Shown one piece after another: positions 24,670 through 34,284 of a DNA stretch of 64,000 nt; position 1 is the first letter of the stretch, and each line of letters opens with the position of its first letter. The DNA lies in the NCBI GenBank assembly GCA_934317005.1, contig CAKREB010000006.1, positions 124,001 through 188,000 of the forward strand. The letters run 5' to 3'. The notes under the pieces were generated by a model. That model had not been told where the DNA came from and did no database searches. It saw nothing but the letters and a program-made list of their open reading frames with translations. The position numbers and the translations under genes were made by a program. Origin of the DNA: an uncultured Lachnospiraceae bacterium (GTDB lineage: Bacteria; Bacillota; Clostridia; Lachnospirales; Lachnospiraceae).

Positions 24670-26199
24670 ATGAACAGTTTGCCGGAGAGCTATTGCAACA
24701 ACATGCGTATTCTGTTGGGAGAAGAATATGAAGAATATATCAAAAGCTTTTCACAAGAGTCTTATACAGCATTTCGGGTAAATACAGCTAAGATTTCATT
24801 GGACAAATGGGAGAAGCAAAATCCGTTCTGTACAGAGCCGGTTTCGTGGACAGAGAAGGGGTTTTACTATCAGGCAGATAAAGAAAAACCGTCGAAGCAC
24901 CCGTATTATTATGCAGGGTTATATTATATTCAGGAGCCGAGCGCGATGATCCCTGCATCGATTCTTCCAGTTTTGCCGGGAGATCGTGTGTTAGATCTGT
25001 GTGCGGCACCGGGCGGTAAAGCTACAGAACTTGGGGCAAAGCTTGACGGAACCGGTCTGCTGGTTGCAAATGATATCAGCGTATCCAGAGCAATGGCACT
25101 GGCGAAAAATATACAATTTGCAGGGATTACAAATGCAGTTGTGACAGCCGAAACACCGCAGAAGCTGGCCAGGCATTTTGGAAGTTATTTTGATAAGATT
25201 TTAATCGATGCACCGTGTTCCGGTGAAGGAATGTTTCGTCGGGAGCCACGCATGGTAAAGGACTGGCTGGAAAAGGGGCCGGATTATTATAGCACGATAC
25301 AGAAGGAAATTCTGACTGAGGCATATCGCATGCTAAAGCCGGGGGGAAAGCTTGTTTACTCTACCTGTACCTTTGCGGTAAAAGAGGACGAAGCTGTGAT
25401 ACAATGGCTGTTAGATCAATATTCCGACATGCAGATTTGTCCGGTAGAGCGAAAAGAAGGCTTCTCAAAAGGACGTCCGGATCTGGTGGAAAATGGCTCT
25501 GATGCATTGCGTGACTGTATTCGGATCTTTCCGCATAGAGCAAAAGGAGAGGGACATTTTGCGGTGCTTCTTCAAAAAACTACAGAAGACAATAAGCAGA
25601 ATGTATCTTTAGATGACGGAAAGTTTTCTACGCGGGTAGAACAAAGTACAGGGATGACAGCATTGCAGCCAGAGGAAAAGCAGGTAAGAGAATCCGATAG
25701 AAAAAGGGACAAAAAACAAAAGGGCAAGGGGAAAAAAGGACGTTCCTTTTCAAAGCAGCAGGAGAGCGGAATTGACGAGAGTGCAGTACAGCAGATGTAT
25801 GATTTTGTACATCAGCTCAGGGCGCAAAGGGAGCAGAAATGGTGTGATCGGATAGAGCGCACCGCAGAAGCTTTGGCAAGTCTTCCGGTCAGCCGTGATA
25901 CAACGGAGGGGATTCGCGTGGTATATCAGGGTATACCTGTCTGTGAATGGAAACACAGGCTGCTGCCCTCCAGTCAGCTTGCGCTTACTTTGCGGGCTGG
26001 GGATGCAAAACAGGTCTGGAATCTGAACGCAGAAGATGAACAGGTGATTCGTTATCTCAAAGGAGAAACACTTACAGCGCCAGAACCATATCAGGGTATG
26101 GTGCTAGTCTGTGTGGATGGCTATGGACTTGGCTGGGCACAGGGAAATGGCAAGGGAATGCTAAAAAACAAATACTATCCGGGCTGGCGCTATCAGTAA
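24670..26199 (+). CDS. RsmF/NOL1-type rRNA m5C methyltransferase
   Basis: 509 aa. The catalytic domain spans about 60-320: SAM-binding VLDLCAAPGGKATELGAKL, the DAPCSGEGMFRR motif IV and YSTCTFAVKEDEAV motif VI give the two catalytic cysteines of RNA (cytosine-5)-methyltransferases. A C-terminal region with a basic KRDKKQKGKGKKGRSFSKQQ linker and RNA-binding domains resembles RsmF/YebU. It probably methylates 16S or 23S rRNA cytosine. The ATG at 24670 follows GAGG; the alarmone synthetase gene ends 22 bp upstream, so they may be one operon. The GAAATGAGG block is also present here but lacks the complementary loop. Confidence 0.9.
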   Translation: MNSLPESYCNNMRILLGEEYEEYIKSFSQESYTAFRVNTAKISLDKWEKQNPFCTEPVSWTEKGFYYQADKEKPSKHPYYYAGLYYIQEPSAMIPASILPVLPGDRVLDLCAAPGGKATELGAKLDGTGLLVANDISVSRAMALAKNIQFAGITNAVVTAETPQKLARHFGSYFDKILIDAPCSGEGMFRREPRMVKDWLEKGPDYYSTIQKEILTEAYRMLKPGGKLVYSTCTFAVKEDEAVIQWLLDQYSDMQICPVERKEGFSKGRPDLVENGSDALRDCIRIFPHRAKGEGHFAVLLQKTTEDNKQNVSLDDGKFSTRVEQSTGMTALQPEEKQVRESDRKRDKKQKGKGKKGRSFSKQQESGIDESAVQQMYDFVHQLRAQREQKWCDRIERTAEALASLPVSRDTTEGIRVVYQGIPVCEWKHRLLPSSQLALTLRAGDAKQVWNLNAEDEQVIRYLKGETLTAPEPYQGMVLVCVDGYGLGWAQGNGKGMLKNKYYPGWRYQ

Positions 26200-26230
26200 C
26201 GCTGTAACAGTCTGCGAAATGGAGGATAAC

Positions 26231-26794
26231 ATGAAAATAGAACGTGGTGATTTTGGTTATATACAGGCAAGAAAGAGAAAAGCCCTGCTTGGAACCATAT
26301 TAATGGCAGTAATTGGTGTGGCAATTTTTGTGACAGGCTTATTGTTAAACAAAATGTCAAACCGAAATGTGTTTACTATTATTGCGGTACTGTTTGTACT
26401 GCCGGGAGCAAAGTTTTTGGTGGCATACATCGTCACTTTTCCTTACCAGACTGTTAGCAGGGAACGCTACGACAAAGTAAAAAGCGCATTAACGGAAAAT
26501 ATGACATTATATACTGACCTTGTGATCACTTCCTCTGAAAAGGTAATGCACTTAGATTTTATCGCTGTCGGAAATGGTCAGGTGATTGGTCTTGTAGGCC
26601 CGAAAAAGCAGGATATAGCGTATATCCGTAAATATCTGACCGGTGGAGTGCAAAACTGGGGAACCGGTTATAAGGTAAAGATCGTAGACAATGAAAAGAC
26701 CTTTTTGGGAGAACTGGCAAGAGTAGAAGCCTGCGAGGTAGATCCAAAGGAAGAAAAGGAAGTGAAATCCTTTGTCACTTCGTTAGTTGTATGA
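26231..26794 (+). CDS. Membrane protein of unknown function
   Basis: 187 aa with two membrane helices at about 19-41 and 47-70, then a soluble domain of about 115 residues that I do not recognise. GGAGG lies six bases before the ATG at 26231. It sits between two RNA-modification genes on the same strand, with gaps of 31 and 49 bp, and is probably in the same operon. No function can be given. Confidence 0.65.
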   Translation: MKIERGDFGYIQARKRKALLGTILMAVIGVAIFVTGLLLNKMSNRNVFTIIAVLFVLPGAKFLVAYIVTFPYQTVSRERYDKVKSALTENMTLYTDLVITSSEKVMHLDFIAVGNGQVIGLVGPKKQDIAYIRKYLTGGVQNWGTGYKVKIVDNEKTFLGELARVEACEVDPKEEKEVKSFVTSLVV

Positions 26795-26843
26795 TCGCAG
26801 TATAAGAAATATACAGAAATGATTTTGAAAAGTGAGGAAAAAC

Positions 26844-27827
26844 ATGCAGTGTATACAGATAACATCGCAGGAAGCAGGTCAGCGCCTAGACAAGTTTTTA
26901 TGCAAATATATGACATTGGCACCCAAAAGCTTTTTTTATAAGATGTTGCGAAAGAAAAATATCACCTTGAATGGAAAAAAAGCAGAGGGGATGGAAAAGC
27001 TTAAAACAGGCGATGAGATCAGATTTTTTCTGGCAGATGAAACGATTGCAAAATTTCAGGAAAAGCAGGCTTCAAAGACGGTACAGAAGGACAAAGTAGT
27101 GTTAGATATTGTCTATGAAGATGAGGATGTTTTAGTTATCAACAAGCCGCAGGGAATGTTATCACAGAAAGCAGATAAAAATGATGTTACACTTGTAGAA
27201 TATATCGGAAGTTATCTTCAGGAAGAAAACACAGCGCATACAACATTTCATCCGGGAATCTGTAACCGTCTGGATCGAAACACAACCGGACTTGTCGTTG
27301 CCGGAAAGTCGATAAAAGGTCTGCAATGGTTCAATCAGCTTTTTCGTGACAGAACTTTGGAAAAGTATTATCTTTGTCTGGTGAAAGGAAAGCTTGAAAA
27401 GCGGGCAGATATTGATGGATATTTAAGTAAAGATACAAAACATAACCGTGTGACCGTTCATCAGACGAAAGAACCGGATTCAGTTCGTATCGTTACGGCA
27501 TATGAACCACTTGAAGCAGTGTCTTGGCATGATGAATACTATACGCTGTTAAAGGTTCATCTGATCACGGGAAAATCGCATCAGATCCGCGCGCATCTGC
27601 AAAGCATTGGTCATCCAATCGTAGGTGATACAAAGTATGGCGAGAAAAGTCTGTATCATTTGTTTAAAAAAGAATTTGGGATCCGTTATCAGATGCTTCA
27701 TGCGTGGAAATTGCATTTACAGGCGACAGACGACTTACCACAAAAATATCATGATGTAGAGTGGACTGCACCGCTTCCGAAGCAATTTCAGAATGTGCTT
27801 TGGAAGCTGGGAATGAAAGAGGTATAG
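26844..27827 (+). CDS. RluA-family pseudouridine synthase
   Basis: 327 aa. An S4 RNA-binding domain (about 1-75, QRLDKFLCKY ... KKNITLNGKKAEG) precedes the catalytic domain. The motif II sequence PGICNRLDRNTTGLVVAGKS contains the catalytic Asp. HLITGKSHQIRAHLQSIGHPIVGDTKYG is typical of RluC/RluD. The enzyme isomerises uridines in rRNA; the exact target is not readable. The ATG at 26844 has GTGAGGA upstream. recU follows 25 bp downstream. Confidence 0.93.
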   Translation: MQCIQITSQEAGQRLDKFLCKYMTLAPKSFFYKMLRKKNITLNGKKAEGMEKLKTGDEIRFFLADETIAKFQEKQASKTVQKDKVVLDIVYEDEDVLVINKPQGMLSQKADKNDVTLVEYIGSYLQEENTAHTTFHPGICNRLDRNTTGLVVAGKSIKGLQWFNQLFRDRTLEKYYLCLVKGKLEKRADIDGYLSKDTKHNRVTVHQTKEPDSVRIVTAYEPLEAVSWHDEYYTLLKVHLITGKSHQIRAHLQSIGHPIVGDTKYGEKSLYHLFKKEFGIRYQMLHAWKLHLQATDDLPQKYHDVEWTAPLPKQFQNVLWKLGMKEV

Positions 27828-27852
27828 GTTAAAGGTCGAGGGAGGAAGAAAA

Positions 27853-28389
27853 ATGCCGTCTTGGAATTCAAGAGGTTTGCGTGGGTCGGTACTGGAAGAG
27901 GCACTCAATATAACAAATGAGAAGTATCGGCAGGAAAAGCTGGCACTGGTGCAGAAAATACCGACGCCGATCACACCGATGGAGATTGACAAGGAGCATC
28001 ATCATATTACATTGGCATATTTTGAACAGAAAAGTACCGTGGATTATATTGGAAATGTACAGGGAGTGCCAATTTGTTTTGATGCAAAGGAATGTGCAAC
28101 GGACACCTTTCCGATTCATAACATACATGAGCATCAGTTAACATATATGCGGGAATTTGAACAGCAAAACGGCATTGCTTTTTTGATCATTTATTTTTCT
28201 ACTGTGCAGGAATATTATTATGTGCCGTTCCGGGATGTGGTATATTTCTGGGAACGCGCGCAGAGCGGGGGAAGAAAGAGCTTTCGTCGTGAGGAGCTGG
28301 ATGCAGCGTACCGGATAAAATTTAGCAATCAGATTTATATTCATTATCTGGAAATGCTGTCAAAGGATCTGGAAACAAGGGATACGTAA
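27853..28389 (+). CDS. recU: Holliday junction resolvase RecU
   Basis: 178 aa. Family features are the N-terminal RGLRGSVLEEALNITNEKY with a catalytic Glu, the core STVDYIGNVQGVPICFDAKE (Asp and E-x-K of the PD-(D/E)XK nuclease fold), and a C-terminal helical part. RecU cleaves four-way junctions in Firmicutes and affects chromosome segregation. GGGAGGA lies before the ATG. In many Firmicutes recU is beside the penicillin-binding protein gene; here it follows rluA instead. Confidence 0.92.
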   Translation: MPSWNSRGLRGSVLEEALNITNEKYRQEKLALVQKIPTPITPMEIDKEHHHITLAYFEQKSTVDYIGNVQGVPICFDAKECATDTFPIHNIHEHQLTYMREFEQQNGIAFLIIYFSTVQEYYYVPFRDVVYFWERAQSGGRKSFRREELDAAYRIKFSNQIYIHYLEMLSKDLETRDT

Positions 28390-28479
28390 AATGGTATTTG
28401 CGTAAAAACGAAATGTGTATATATTGGTGTTGTAGCTGAAAAAACAATTTGCGGATGTAGAAAGGAACGTAGGATTCGT

Positions 28480-29409
28480 ATGATTTTAGGGCTGTCAATC
28501 TATTTTATTTTAATGGATTTTTATATATTTGCTTTTGCAGGCTGGATTTATGAAAGTATCTTTGTGTCAGTACGAACAGGGAAGGTAGTGAATCGCGGCT
28601 TTTTGGTAGGACCAATCTTGCCACTTTACGGTTTTGGTGCGGTTACGGTATATGTGTTACTGCGTCCTTTTTCCGGTTGTGCCAGCCTGTTATATGTGAT
28701 GGGAATGTTGATCGCAACCGTGCTTGAGTATATCACGTCATGGCTGTTAGAGGTGTTATTTCACGCAAAATGGTGGGATTATTCGGAGGCACCATATAAC
28801 CTCAATGGCAGGATCGCACTGATTCCATCAATGTTTTGGGGGATTTTATCTCTCTTTATGTTTGATGTGCTGCAGCCGGCAGCAAGCTTTGTAATCAAAC
28901 AGATTCCACAACGTTATGGAGAGGTGCTTTTGGTTATATTGATGGTAATTACTGCCATTGATCTGGCATCTACTGTGATCACAACCATTAACTTCCGTAA
29001 GCAGTTAGAAAATCTGTATGAGTTTAAAAGAGATCTGGAAAATGCACTGGAGGAGATTGAGCTTCCTTCTTTGCGGGAACTTTTTGGAAATATGACCAAA
29101 GAACTGTCGGAGCGCATGGCACAGGGCAGTCTTGGAACATTAAAGGAGGCCTTGTCACAGCGCTTTGAGAATTGGAAGGGAAGCGAAGAAGAGAGCGATT
29201 CAAAGCTTGCTATGGTCGAGGAACGCTTTCGTCACTATTTAGAAAATCGCAGCAGCTTTTTGAAAAAAAGACCTTTCACCGGAAACAGGCGTATTGTTGA
29301 TGCGTTTCCAACGATGAAGATCTTACCGAAAAATCATGCGGCGATTGATGTAAAGGAACTTTTGATGAATGTAAAGCAGAAGTGGGAAGAAAGAGAAGAA
29401 AATAAATAA
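28480..29409 (+). CDS. CmpB-type putative ABC transporter permease
   Basis: 309 aa. Five to six membrane helices lie in the first 170 residues (AFAGWIYESIFVSV; GFLVGPILPLYGFGAVTVYV; VLEYITSWLLEVLFHAKWWD). This matches the 'ABC_trans_CmpB' family, widespread in Firmicutes. The C-terminal 130 residues are helical and charged, likely cytoplasmic. Despite the family name I see no ABC ATPase nearby, and transport is unproven. AAAGGA precedes the ATG. Confidence 0.8.
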   Translation: MILGLSIYFILMDFYIFAFAGWIYESIFVSVRTGKVVNRGFLVGPILPLYGFGAVTVYVLLRPFSGCASLLYVMGMLIATVLEYITSWLLEVLFHAKWWDYSEAPYNLNGRIALIPSMFWGILSLFMFDVLQPAASFVIKQIPQRYGEVLLVILMVITAIDLASTVITTINFRKQLENLYEFKRDLENALEEIELPSLRELFGNMTKELSERMAQGSLGTLKEALSQRFENWKGSEEESDSKLAMVEERFRHYLENRSSFLKKRPFTGNRRIVDAFPTMKILPKNHAAIDVKELLMNVKQKWEEREENK

Positions 29410-29499
29410 AAAAGCAAAAAAAGAAAAAAAGAGTATAGTTCAAAACGTTTAGATGCTTATCTTTCAGGTGTCTGCTGACTTTTGCAAAGTAATATCACA

Positions 29500-29546
29500 C
29501 AACTATATTTAGTGCGGGTATTGAAATTAAATACAATATATGGTAT
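29500..29546 (+). promoter_or_regulatory. Tandem NrdR boxes upstream of nrdD
   Basis: Box 1 contains CTATATTTAG (29503-29512) and box 2 CAATATATGG (29534-29543), each nine of ten to the NrdR core CwAtATaTwG. Their starts are 31 bp apart, three helical turns, as in known NrdR sites. A likely -10 TATACT (29550-29555) lies just after box 2, so binding should repress transcription. Confidence 0.8.
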
Positions 29547-29566
29547 GATTATACTCGTTCAACACG

Positions 29567-29599
29567 AAAACGGCATAACCACTAAGGGGATGCCGTTTT
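29567..29599 (+). terminator. Hairpin in the nrdD leader, attenuator-like
   Basis: AAAACGGCAT (29567-29576) pairs with ATGCCGTTTT (29590-29599), ten bases, right after the promoter region. The T-tract is only four bases. Confidence 0.5.
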
Positions 29600-29663
29600 G
29601 AAACGTTTTGGAGCAGATATTAGAAAAATATAGTTTGTCTGCTGCAAAAGGCATTAAACCTCT

Positions 29664-29706
29664 CGTGAGTGGGGGAAGGATATAAAGTGGGCTTGCTCAC
29701 TTTTTT
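29664..29706 (+). terminator. Terminator-like hairpin before nrdD
   Basis: GTGGGC/GCTCAC (29687-29700), or alternatively GTGAG (29666)/CTCAC, is followed by six T (29701-29706). It lies inside the nrdD leader. Confidence 0.5.
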
Positions 29707-29711
29707 CCGGA

Positions 29712-29738
29712 ATAGGAAACTGCTCGTACAGTTTTTTA
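29712..29738 (+). repeat. Post-terminator element, copy 2
   Basis: ATAGGAAACTGCTCGTACAG followed by T6, five bases after a T-run. AAACTG and CAGTTT here form a small hairpin around CTCGTA. Confidence 0.6.
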
Positions 29739-29777
29739 CGGAAAATATTTATTACAAAGAGAAAGCTGGTATGGAAA

Positions 29778-31940
29778 ATGAAAATTATCAAGCGCAGCGG
29801 TTCGGAAGTGAATTTTAATTCAGAGAAGATTACGGCGGCGATCACAAAAGCAAATTCGGAGGTGCCGTTTAAAGAACGGTTATCGAAGGAACAGATTGCT
29901 GATATTACGGCAACGGTAGAGAATATCTGCATCGATTCCAATCGTTCTATGGGTGTAGAAGAAATTCAGGATCTGGTAGAAGAGCAGATTATGGATAAGC
30001 GGGCGTTTCAGGTGGCGCGAAAGTATATCACCTATCGTTATAACCGTGCTTTGGTGAGAAAATCGAACTCGACAGATAAGCAGATTCTTAGCCTGTTAGA
30101 GTGCAACAATGAAGAGGTAAAGCAGGAAAATTCCAACAAAAATCCTACAGTGAACAGCGTACAGCGTGATTATATGGCAGGGGAAGTCAGCAAAGACATT
30201 ACAAAGCGCTTTTTGCTTCCAAGTGAGGTGATCCGTGCGCATGAACAGGGAATCATTCATTTTCATGATTCTGATTATTTTGCACAGCATATGCACAACT
30301 GCTGTCTGGTGAATCTGGAGGACATGTTGCAGAACGGAACTGTGATCAGCGAAACAATGATCGAAAAACCGAAGAGCTTTTCGACTGCATGTAATATTGC
30401 GACACAGAGCATTGCGCAGATTGCAAGCTCCCAGTATGGTGGTCAGAGCATCAGCCTGACACATCTGGCACCGTTTGTAGATGTCAGCCGCCAAAAGTAT
30501 AAAAAACAAGTAGAAGAAGAGTTTATCAGTGCCCATGTAGAGTATACGCAGGAGCAGATTGATGCGGTAGCAGAGATCAGGGTAAAAGATGAGATTAAGC
30601 GTGGCGTCCAGATGATACAGTATCAGGTGATTACGCTGATGACAACAAATGGACAGGCACCTTTTGTCAGTGTATTTATGTATTTGAATGAAGCACCGGA
30701 GGGAAGACTGCGCGATGATCTGGCATTGATCATGGAGGAAATTCTTCGTCAGCGTATGCAGGGTGTCAAAAATGAGAAAGGTGTTTATATTACACCGGCA
30801 TTTCCAAAGCTTCTATACGTTCTGGAGGAAAATAATATTCATGAGGACAGCAAATATTGGTATCTGACAGAGCTTGCTGCAAAGTGTACGGCAAAGCGTA
30901 TGGTGCCGGATTACATTTCAGAAAAGATCATGAAAGAGTTAAAGCAGGGGTACTGCTATCCGTGTATGGGATGCCGTTCCTTCCTGACGGTGTATCATGA
31001 TGAAGATGGTCAGCCGAAGTTTTATGGAAGATTCAATCAGGGCGTTGTCACATTGAATCTGGTAGATGTTGCCTGCTCTTCCGATGGTGATGAAGATCTG
31101 TTCTGGAAGATTATGGACAAGCGTCTGGCGCTTTGCAAGGAAGCTTTGATGTGCCGCCATAACCGTTTGAAGGGAACACCGTCCGATGTTGCTCCAATCT
31201 TATGGCAGTATGGAGCACTGGCAAGGTTAAAGAAGGGAGAAACAATCGACAAGCTGTTATACAATGGGTATTCAACTATTTCTCTCGGATATGCGGGACT
31301 ATGCGAATGTACACGCTATATGACCGGAAAATCTCACACGGATCCGAAAGCAACACCATTTGCCTTAAAGGTCATGAAGCGTTTAAATGATGCCTGCGAA
31401 CAATGGCGCAAAGAAGAAAACATTGATTTTAGTCTATACGGAACACCGCTAGAGTCTACCACATATAAGTTTGCCAAATGCCTGCAAAAGCGTTTTGGCA
31501 TCATAGAAGGTGTTACAGATAAAAACTACATTACAAACAGCTATCATGTACATGTGACAGAGGAAATCAATGCTTTCGATAAATTAAAGTTTGAAGCACA
31601 ATTTCAGAAGCTTTCTCCGGGTGGAGCTGTTAGTTATGTAGAGGTTCCGAATATGGAAAATAATATTGAAGCTGTCTTAGAGGTCATGAAGTTCATCTAT
31701 GACAATATTATGTATGCAGAGTTGAACACAAAGAGTGACTATTGTCAGGTATGTGATTACAGTGGACAGATTCAGATTGTAACGGATGAACACGGAAAAT
31801 TAATCTGGAAATGCCCAAATTGCGGCAACACAAATCAGGATAAGATGAATGTAGCGCGAAGAACCTGTGGTTATATCGGTACGCAGTTCTGGAATCAGGG
31901 ACGCACGCAGGAGATTAAAGAGAGGGTGCTGCATCTGTAA
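29778..31940 (+). CDS. nrdD: Anaerobic ribonucleoside-triphosphate reductase, class III
   Basis: 720 aa. An N-terminal ATP-cone (about 1-90, IIKRSGSEVNFNSEKITAAI) is followed by the ten-stranded glycyl-radical barrel. The C-terminus has the zinc site CQVCDYSG ... CPNCGN and the glycyl-radical loop RRTCGYIGTQFWNQGRTQEI. The enzyme reduces NTPs to dNTPs without oxygen after radical installation by NrdG. No nrdG lies downstream in the window, so the activase must be elsewhere. NrdR boxes in the upstream region predict repression when dATP is high. Confidence 0.97.
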   Translation: MKIIKRSGSEVNFNSEKITAAITKANSEVPFKERLSKEQIADITATVENICIDSNRSMGVEEIQDLVEEQIMDKRAFQVARKYITYRYNRALVRKSNSTDKQILSLLECNNEEVKQENSNKNPTVNSVQRDYMAGEVSKDITKRFLLPSEVIRAHEQGIIHFHDSDYFAQHMHNCCLVNLEDMLQNGTVISETMIEKPKSFSTACNIATQSIAQIASSQYGGQSISLTHLAPFVDVSRQKYKKQVEEEFISAHVEYTQEQIDAVAEIRVKDEIKRGVQMIQYQVITLMTTNGQAPFVSVFMYLNEAPEGRLRDDLALIMEEILRQRMQGVKNEKGVYITPAFPKLLYVLEENNIHEDSKYWYLTELAAKCTAKRMVPDYISEKIMKELKQGYCYPCMGCRSFLTVYHDEDGQPKFYGRFNQGVVTLNLVDVACSSDGDEDLFWKIMDKRLALCKEALMCRHNRLKGTPSDVAPILWQYGALARLKKGETIDKLLYNGYSTISLGYAGLCECTRYMTGKSHTDPKATPFALKVMKRLNDACEQWRKEENIDFSLYGTPLESTTYKFAKCLQKRFGIIEGVTDKNYITNSYHVHVTEEINAFDKLKFEAQFQKLSPGGAVSYVEVPNMENNIEAVLEVMKFIYDNIMYAELNTKSDYCQVCDYSGQIQIVTDEHGKLIWKCPNCGNTNQDKMNVARRTCGYIGTQFWNQGRTQEIKERVLHL

Positions 31941-31984
31941 TTTTTTTGAAAAAGGGGTTTTCAAACAGAAGAAAATGTGTTATA

Positions 31985-32260
31985 GTCTCTGATAGACGAT
32001 AAAAAGCAAGGAAGAGGAGTAGTAGCTGTAAAACAGATTGCAGAAAGCTGCTGGTTGATGCGAAGCAGTAGAAGTGATATGGTGAACTCGCCTCGGAGCT
32101 TCCGGCTGAATGAAGTAGGCTTGGACGGATTCCCACCGTTAGCGGGGAAAGGTATTGACTTAGTGATGTACCTGTGAGAGCATGATTTTTCATGAAATAG
32201 AGTGGTAACGCGTGAGTATATTCTCCGTCTCTACATTATGTAGAGGCGGTTTTCTTTTTT
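31985..32260 (+). promoter_or_regulatory. T-box leader, leucine-specific, with terminator
   Basis: The conserved T-box sequence appears as AGAGTGGTAACGCG (32200-32213). Upstream, GGTGAACTCGCC places CTC (Leu) at 32087-32089, in the expected specifier position after GAA. The TGGT bulge matches a tRNA with an A discriminator, as tRNA-Leu has. The terminator is CCGTCTCTACA (32225-32235) with TGTAGAGGCGG (32239-32249) and a T run. It should allow leuA transcription only when tRNA-Leu is uncharged. Confidence 0.9.
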
Positions 32261-32265
32261 GTTCA

Positions 32266-32312
32266 ATAGGAAATTGCTCGTACAGTAGTGGGATACTAAC
32301 GCTGGCGGGGCT
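32266..32312 (+). repeat. Post-terminator element, copy 3
   Basis: ATAGGAAATTGCTCGTACAG then TAGTGGGATAC and GCTGGCGG, six bases after the T-box terminator. Closest to the copy at 20235. Confidence 0.6.
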
Positions 32313-32467
32313 CGTTTTCATTGGAAGCATGAGAAGAAGCAGGTTGACTTGTGGCAGTGTGCTGCCTGCCACAGGAAAAAACAAGCGAAAGGCTGTACAT
32401 GACAGTAATGCATGGTTGCAGCAGATAGTGCGCTGTAAAGGAAAGCAGTACAGAAAAGAGGTTAAAC

Positions 32468-34150
32468 ATGAAAGGATTTGACAAGTATCAGAAAAGTTAT
32501 TTTATGCCGCCAGTCCCATGCTATGACTGGGTAAAGAAGGATGCGATAGAAACACCGCCGGTATGGTGCAGTGTCGATTTGCGTGATGGTAATCAGGCAT
32601 TGATCGAGCCAATGAGCTTAGAGGAAAAAGTAGAATATTTTAAGATGCTTGTAAAGATTGGATTTAAGGAAATAGAAGTTGGTTTTCCGGCAGCATCGGA
32701 AACAGAATATAATTTTCTTCGTACATTGATTGAGAGAAAGCTGATTCCGGATGATGTGACGGTACAGGTTCTGACACAGGCGAGAGAACATATTATCCGC
32801 AAGACATTTGAAGCGGTAGACGGTGCACCGAACGCAATTGTTCATGTATACAATTCTACATCCGTAGCACAGCGTGAGCAGGTATTCCGCAAATCAAAAG
32901 AAGAGATTAAACAGATTGCTGTGGATGGAGCGCAGTTATTAAAGACACTGGCAGAACAGGTAAAGGGGAATATCCGTTTTGAGTATAGTCCGGAAAGCTT
33001 TCATGGAACAGAAGTGGATTATGCAGTAGAGGTGTGCAATGCAGTGTTGGATGTATGGCAGCCAAAGGCAGACGCAAAGGCAATCATCAATATTCCGTCT
33101 ACAGTAGAAAATGCGATGCCACACGTCTTTGCAAGTCAGGTAGAATATGTCAGCAAGAATCTGAAATATCGTGACAATGTTGTGTTATCTTTGCATCCGC
33201 ATAATGACCGTGGCTGCGGAGTGGCGGCAGCAGAGCTTGGTGTACTGGCAGGCGCTGACCGTCTGGAGGGTACACTCTTTGGAAATGGTGAGCGTACCGG
33301 TAACTTAGATATCGTAACAGTTGCCATGAACCTTCATTCACATGGTGTGGATTCTAAGCTTGATTTTGAAAATATGCAGGAAATCAAAGAAACATATGAG
33401 CGATTGACGGATATGCAGGTATCTATGCGTGAACCTTATGCGGGTGAGTTAGTATTTACCGCATTTTCCGGTTCTCATCAGGATGCAATCTCTAAGGGGA
33501 TGACACATCGTGAGGAAACAGGCGAATATAAGTGGACAGTGCCATATCTGCCAATTGATCCGAAAGATGTTGGAAGAACTTATGATTCAGATGTAATCCG
33601 TATCAACAGCCAGTCGGGAAAAGGCGGCGTAGCATATGTCTTAAAGCAGAACTTCGGTCTGATCCTGCCGGATAAGATGCGTGAAGAGGTTGGTTATCTG
33701 ATGAAAGGTGTATCTGATCATGAGCATGCGGAGCTTAGTCCACAGGAAATGTTAGATGTATTTAAGGATCATTACTGCAATCCAAAGAAATTCTTTGCAA
33801 TTGTAGAATGCCACTTTAAGCAGGAAGAGGGTGGAATCACAGCAAGTGTTACCATCGAAGAGGATGGCTCGAAGGAAGTCGTTGTGGCAAAAGGAAATGG
33901 TCGTCTTAATGCAGTAAATAATGCGGTCAAGAAATACTTTGATATCAGCTATACATTAGATGTTTATGAGGAGCATGCATTAGCTAAAAATTCTTCTGCG
34001 AAGGCTGTGGCTTATGTGGGAATTACACAGGATGAGAAGAAGAATTACTGGGGTGTTGGAAGCAACGAGGATATTATCAAGGCTTCTGTAGAGGCATTGG
34101 AGCATGCTGTCAATCACATGCTTGAGGTGAAAGGCGACAAGGTTCGTTAA
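32468..34150 (+). CDS. leuA: 2-isopropylmalate synthase (long form)
   Basis: 560 aa, the long LeuA type. The DRE-TIM catalytic barrel begins with WCSVDLRDGNQALIEPMSLE. HPHNDRGCGVAAAELGVLAG carries metal-binding His residues. A C-terminal regulatory domain (about 430-560) is the usual site of leucine feedback inhibition. It condenses acetyl-CoA with 2-oxoisovalerate, the first committed step of leucine synthesis. GAGG lies seven bases before the ATG. The leucine T-box upstream agrees with the function. No leuB, leuC or leuD gene follows. Confidence 0.96.
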   Translation: MKGFDKYQKSYFMPPVPCYDWVKKDAIETPPVWCSVDLRDGNQALIEPMSLEEKVEYFKMLVKIGFKEIEVGFPAASETEYNFLRTLIERKLIPDDVTVQVLTQAREHIIRKTFEAVDGAPNAIVHVYNSTSVAQREQVFRKSKEEIKQIAVDGAQLLKTLAEQVKGNIRFEYSPESFHGTEVDYAVEVCNAVLDVWQPKADAKAIINIPSTVENAMPHVFASQVEYVSKNLKYRDNVVLSLHPHNDRGCGVAAAELGVLAGADRLEGTLFGNGERTGNLDIVTVAMNLHSHGVDSKLDFENMQEIKETYERLTDMQVSMREPYAGELVFTAFSGSHQDAISKGMTHREETGEYKWTVPYLPIDPKDVGRTYDSDVIRINSQSGKGGVAYVLKQNFGLILPDKMREEVGYLMKGVSDHEHAELSPQEMLDVFKDHYCNPKKFFAIVECHFKQEEGGITASVTIEEDGSKEVVVAKGNGRLNAVNNAVKKYFDISYTLDVYEEHALAKNSSAKAVAYVGITQDEKKNYWGVGSNEDIIKASVEALEHAVNHMLEVKGDKVR

Positions 34151-34172
34151 TATTGTTAATATTTGAATAAAT

Positions 34173-34199
34173 AAAAGGCATCGTTTGTGATGCCTTTTT
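34173..34199 (+). terminator. Terminator of leuA
   Basis: AAAAGGCATC pairs with GATGCCTTTT, ten bases, with a T5 end. Confidence 0.88.
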
Positions 34200-34284
34200 C
34201 GTTATATAATATGAAAGCTTGCTAAGGGATAGGGAAGGATTTCGTGGGAGTAAAGAACGATAGATAGAGAAAGAGGAGATCATC

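Noticed and set aside
24640..24672. Sixth pseudoknot leader before the rRNA methyltransferase gene (GCGGAAATGAGG present)
   Set aside because: No hairpin loop upstream is complementary to the bases before the block; only the ribosome site is shared.
32212..32481. 89-codon open frame between the T-box terminator and leuA
   Set aside because: It begins inside the T-box terminator and overlaps leuA; no ribosome site or family resemblance.
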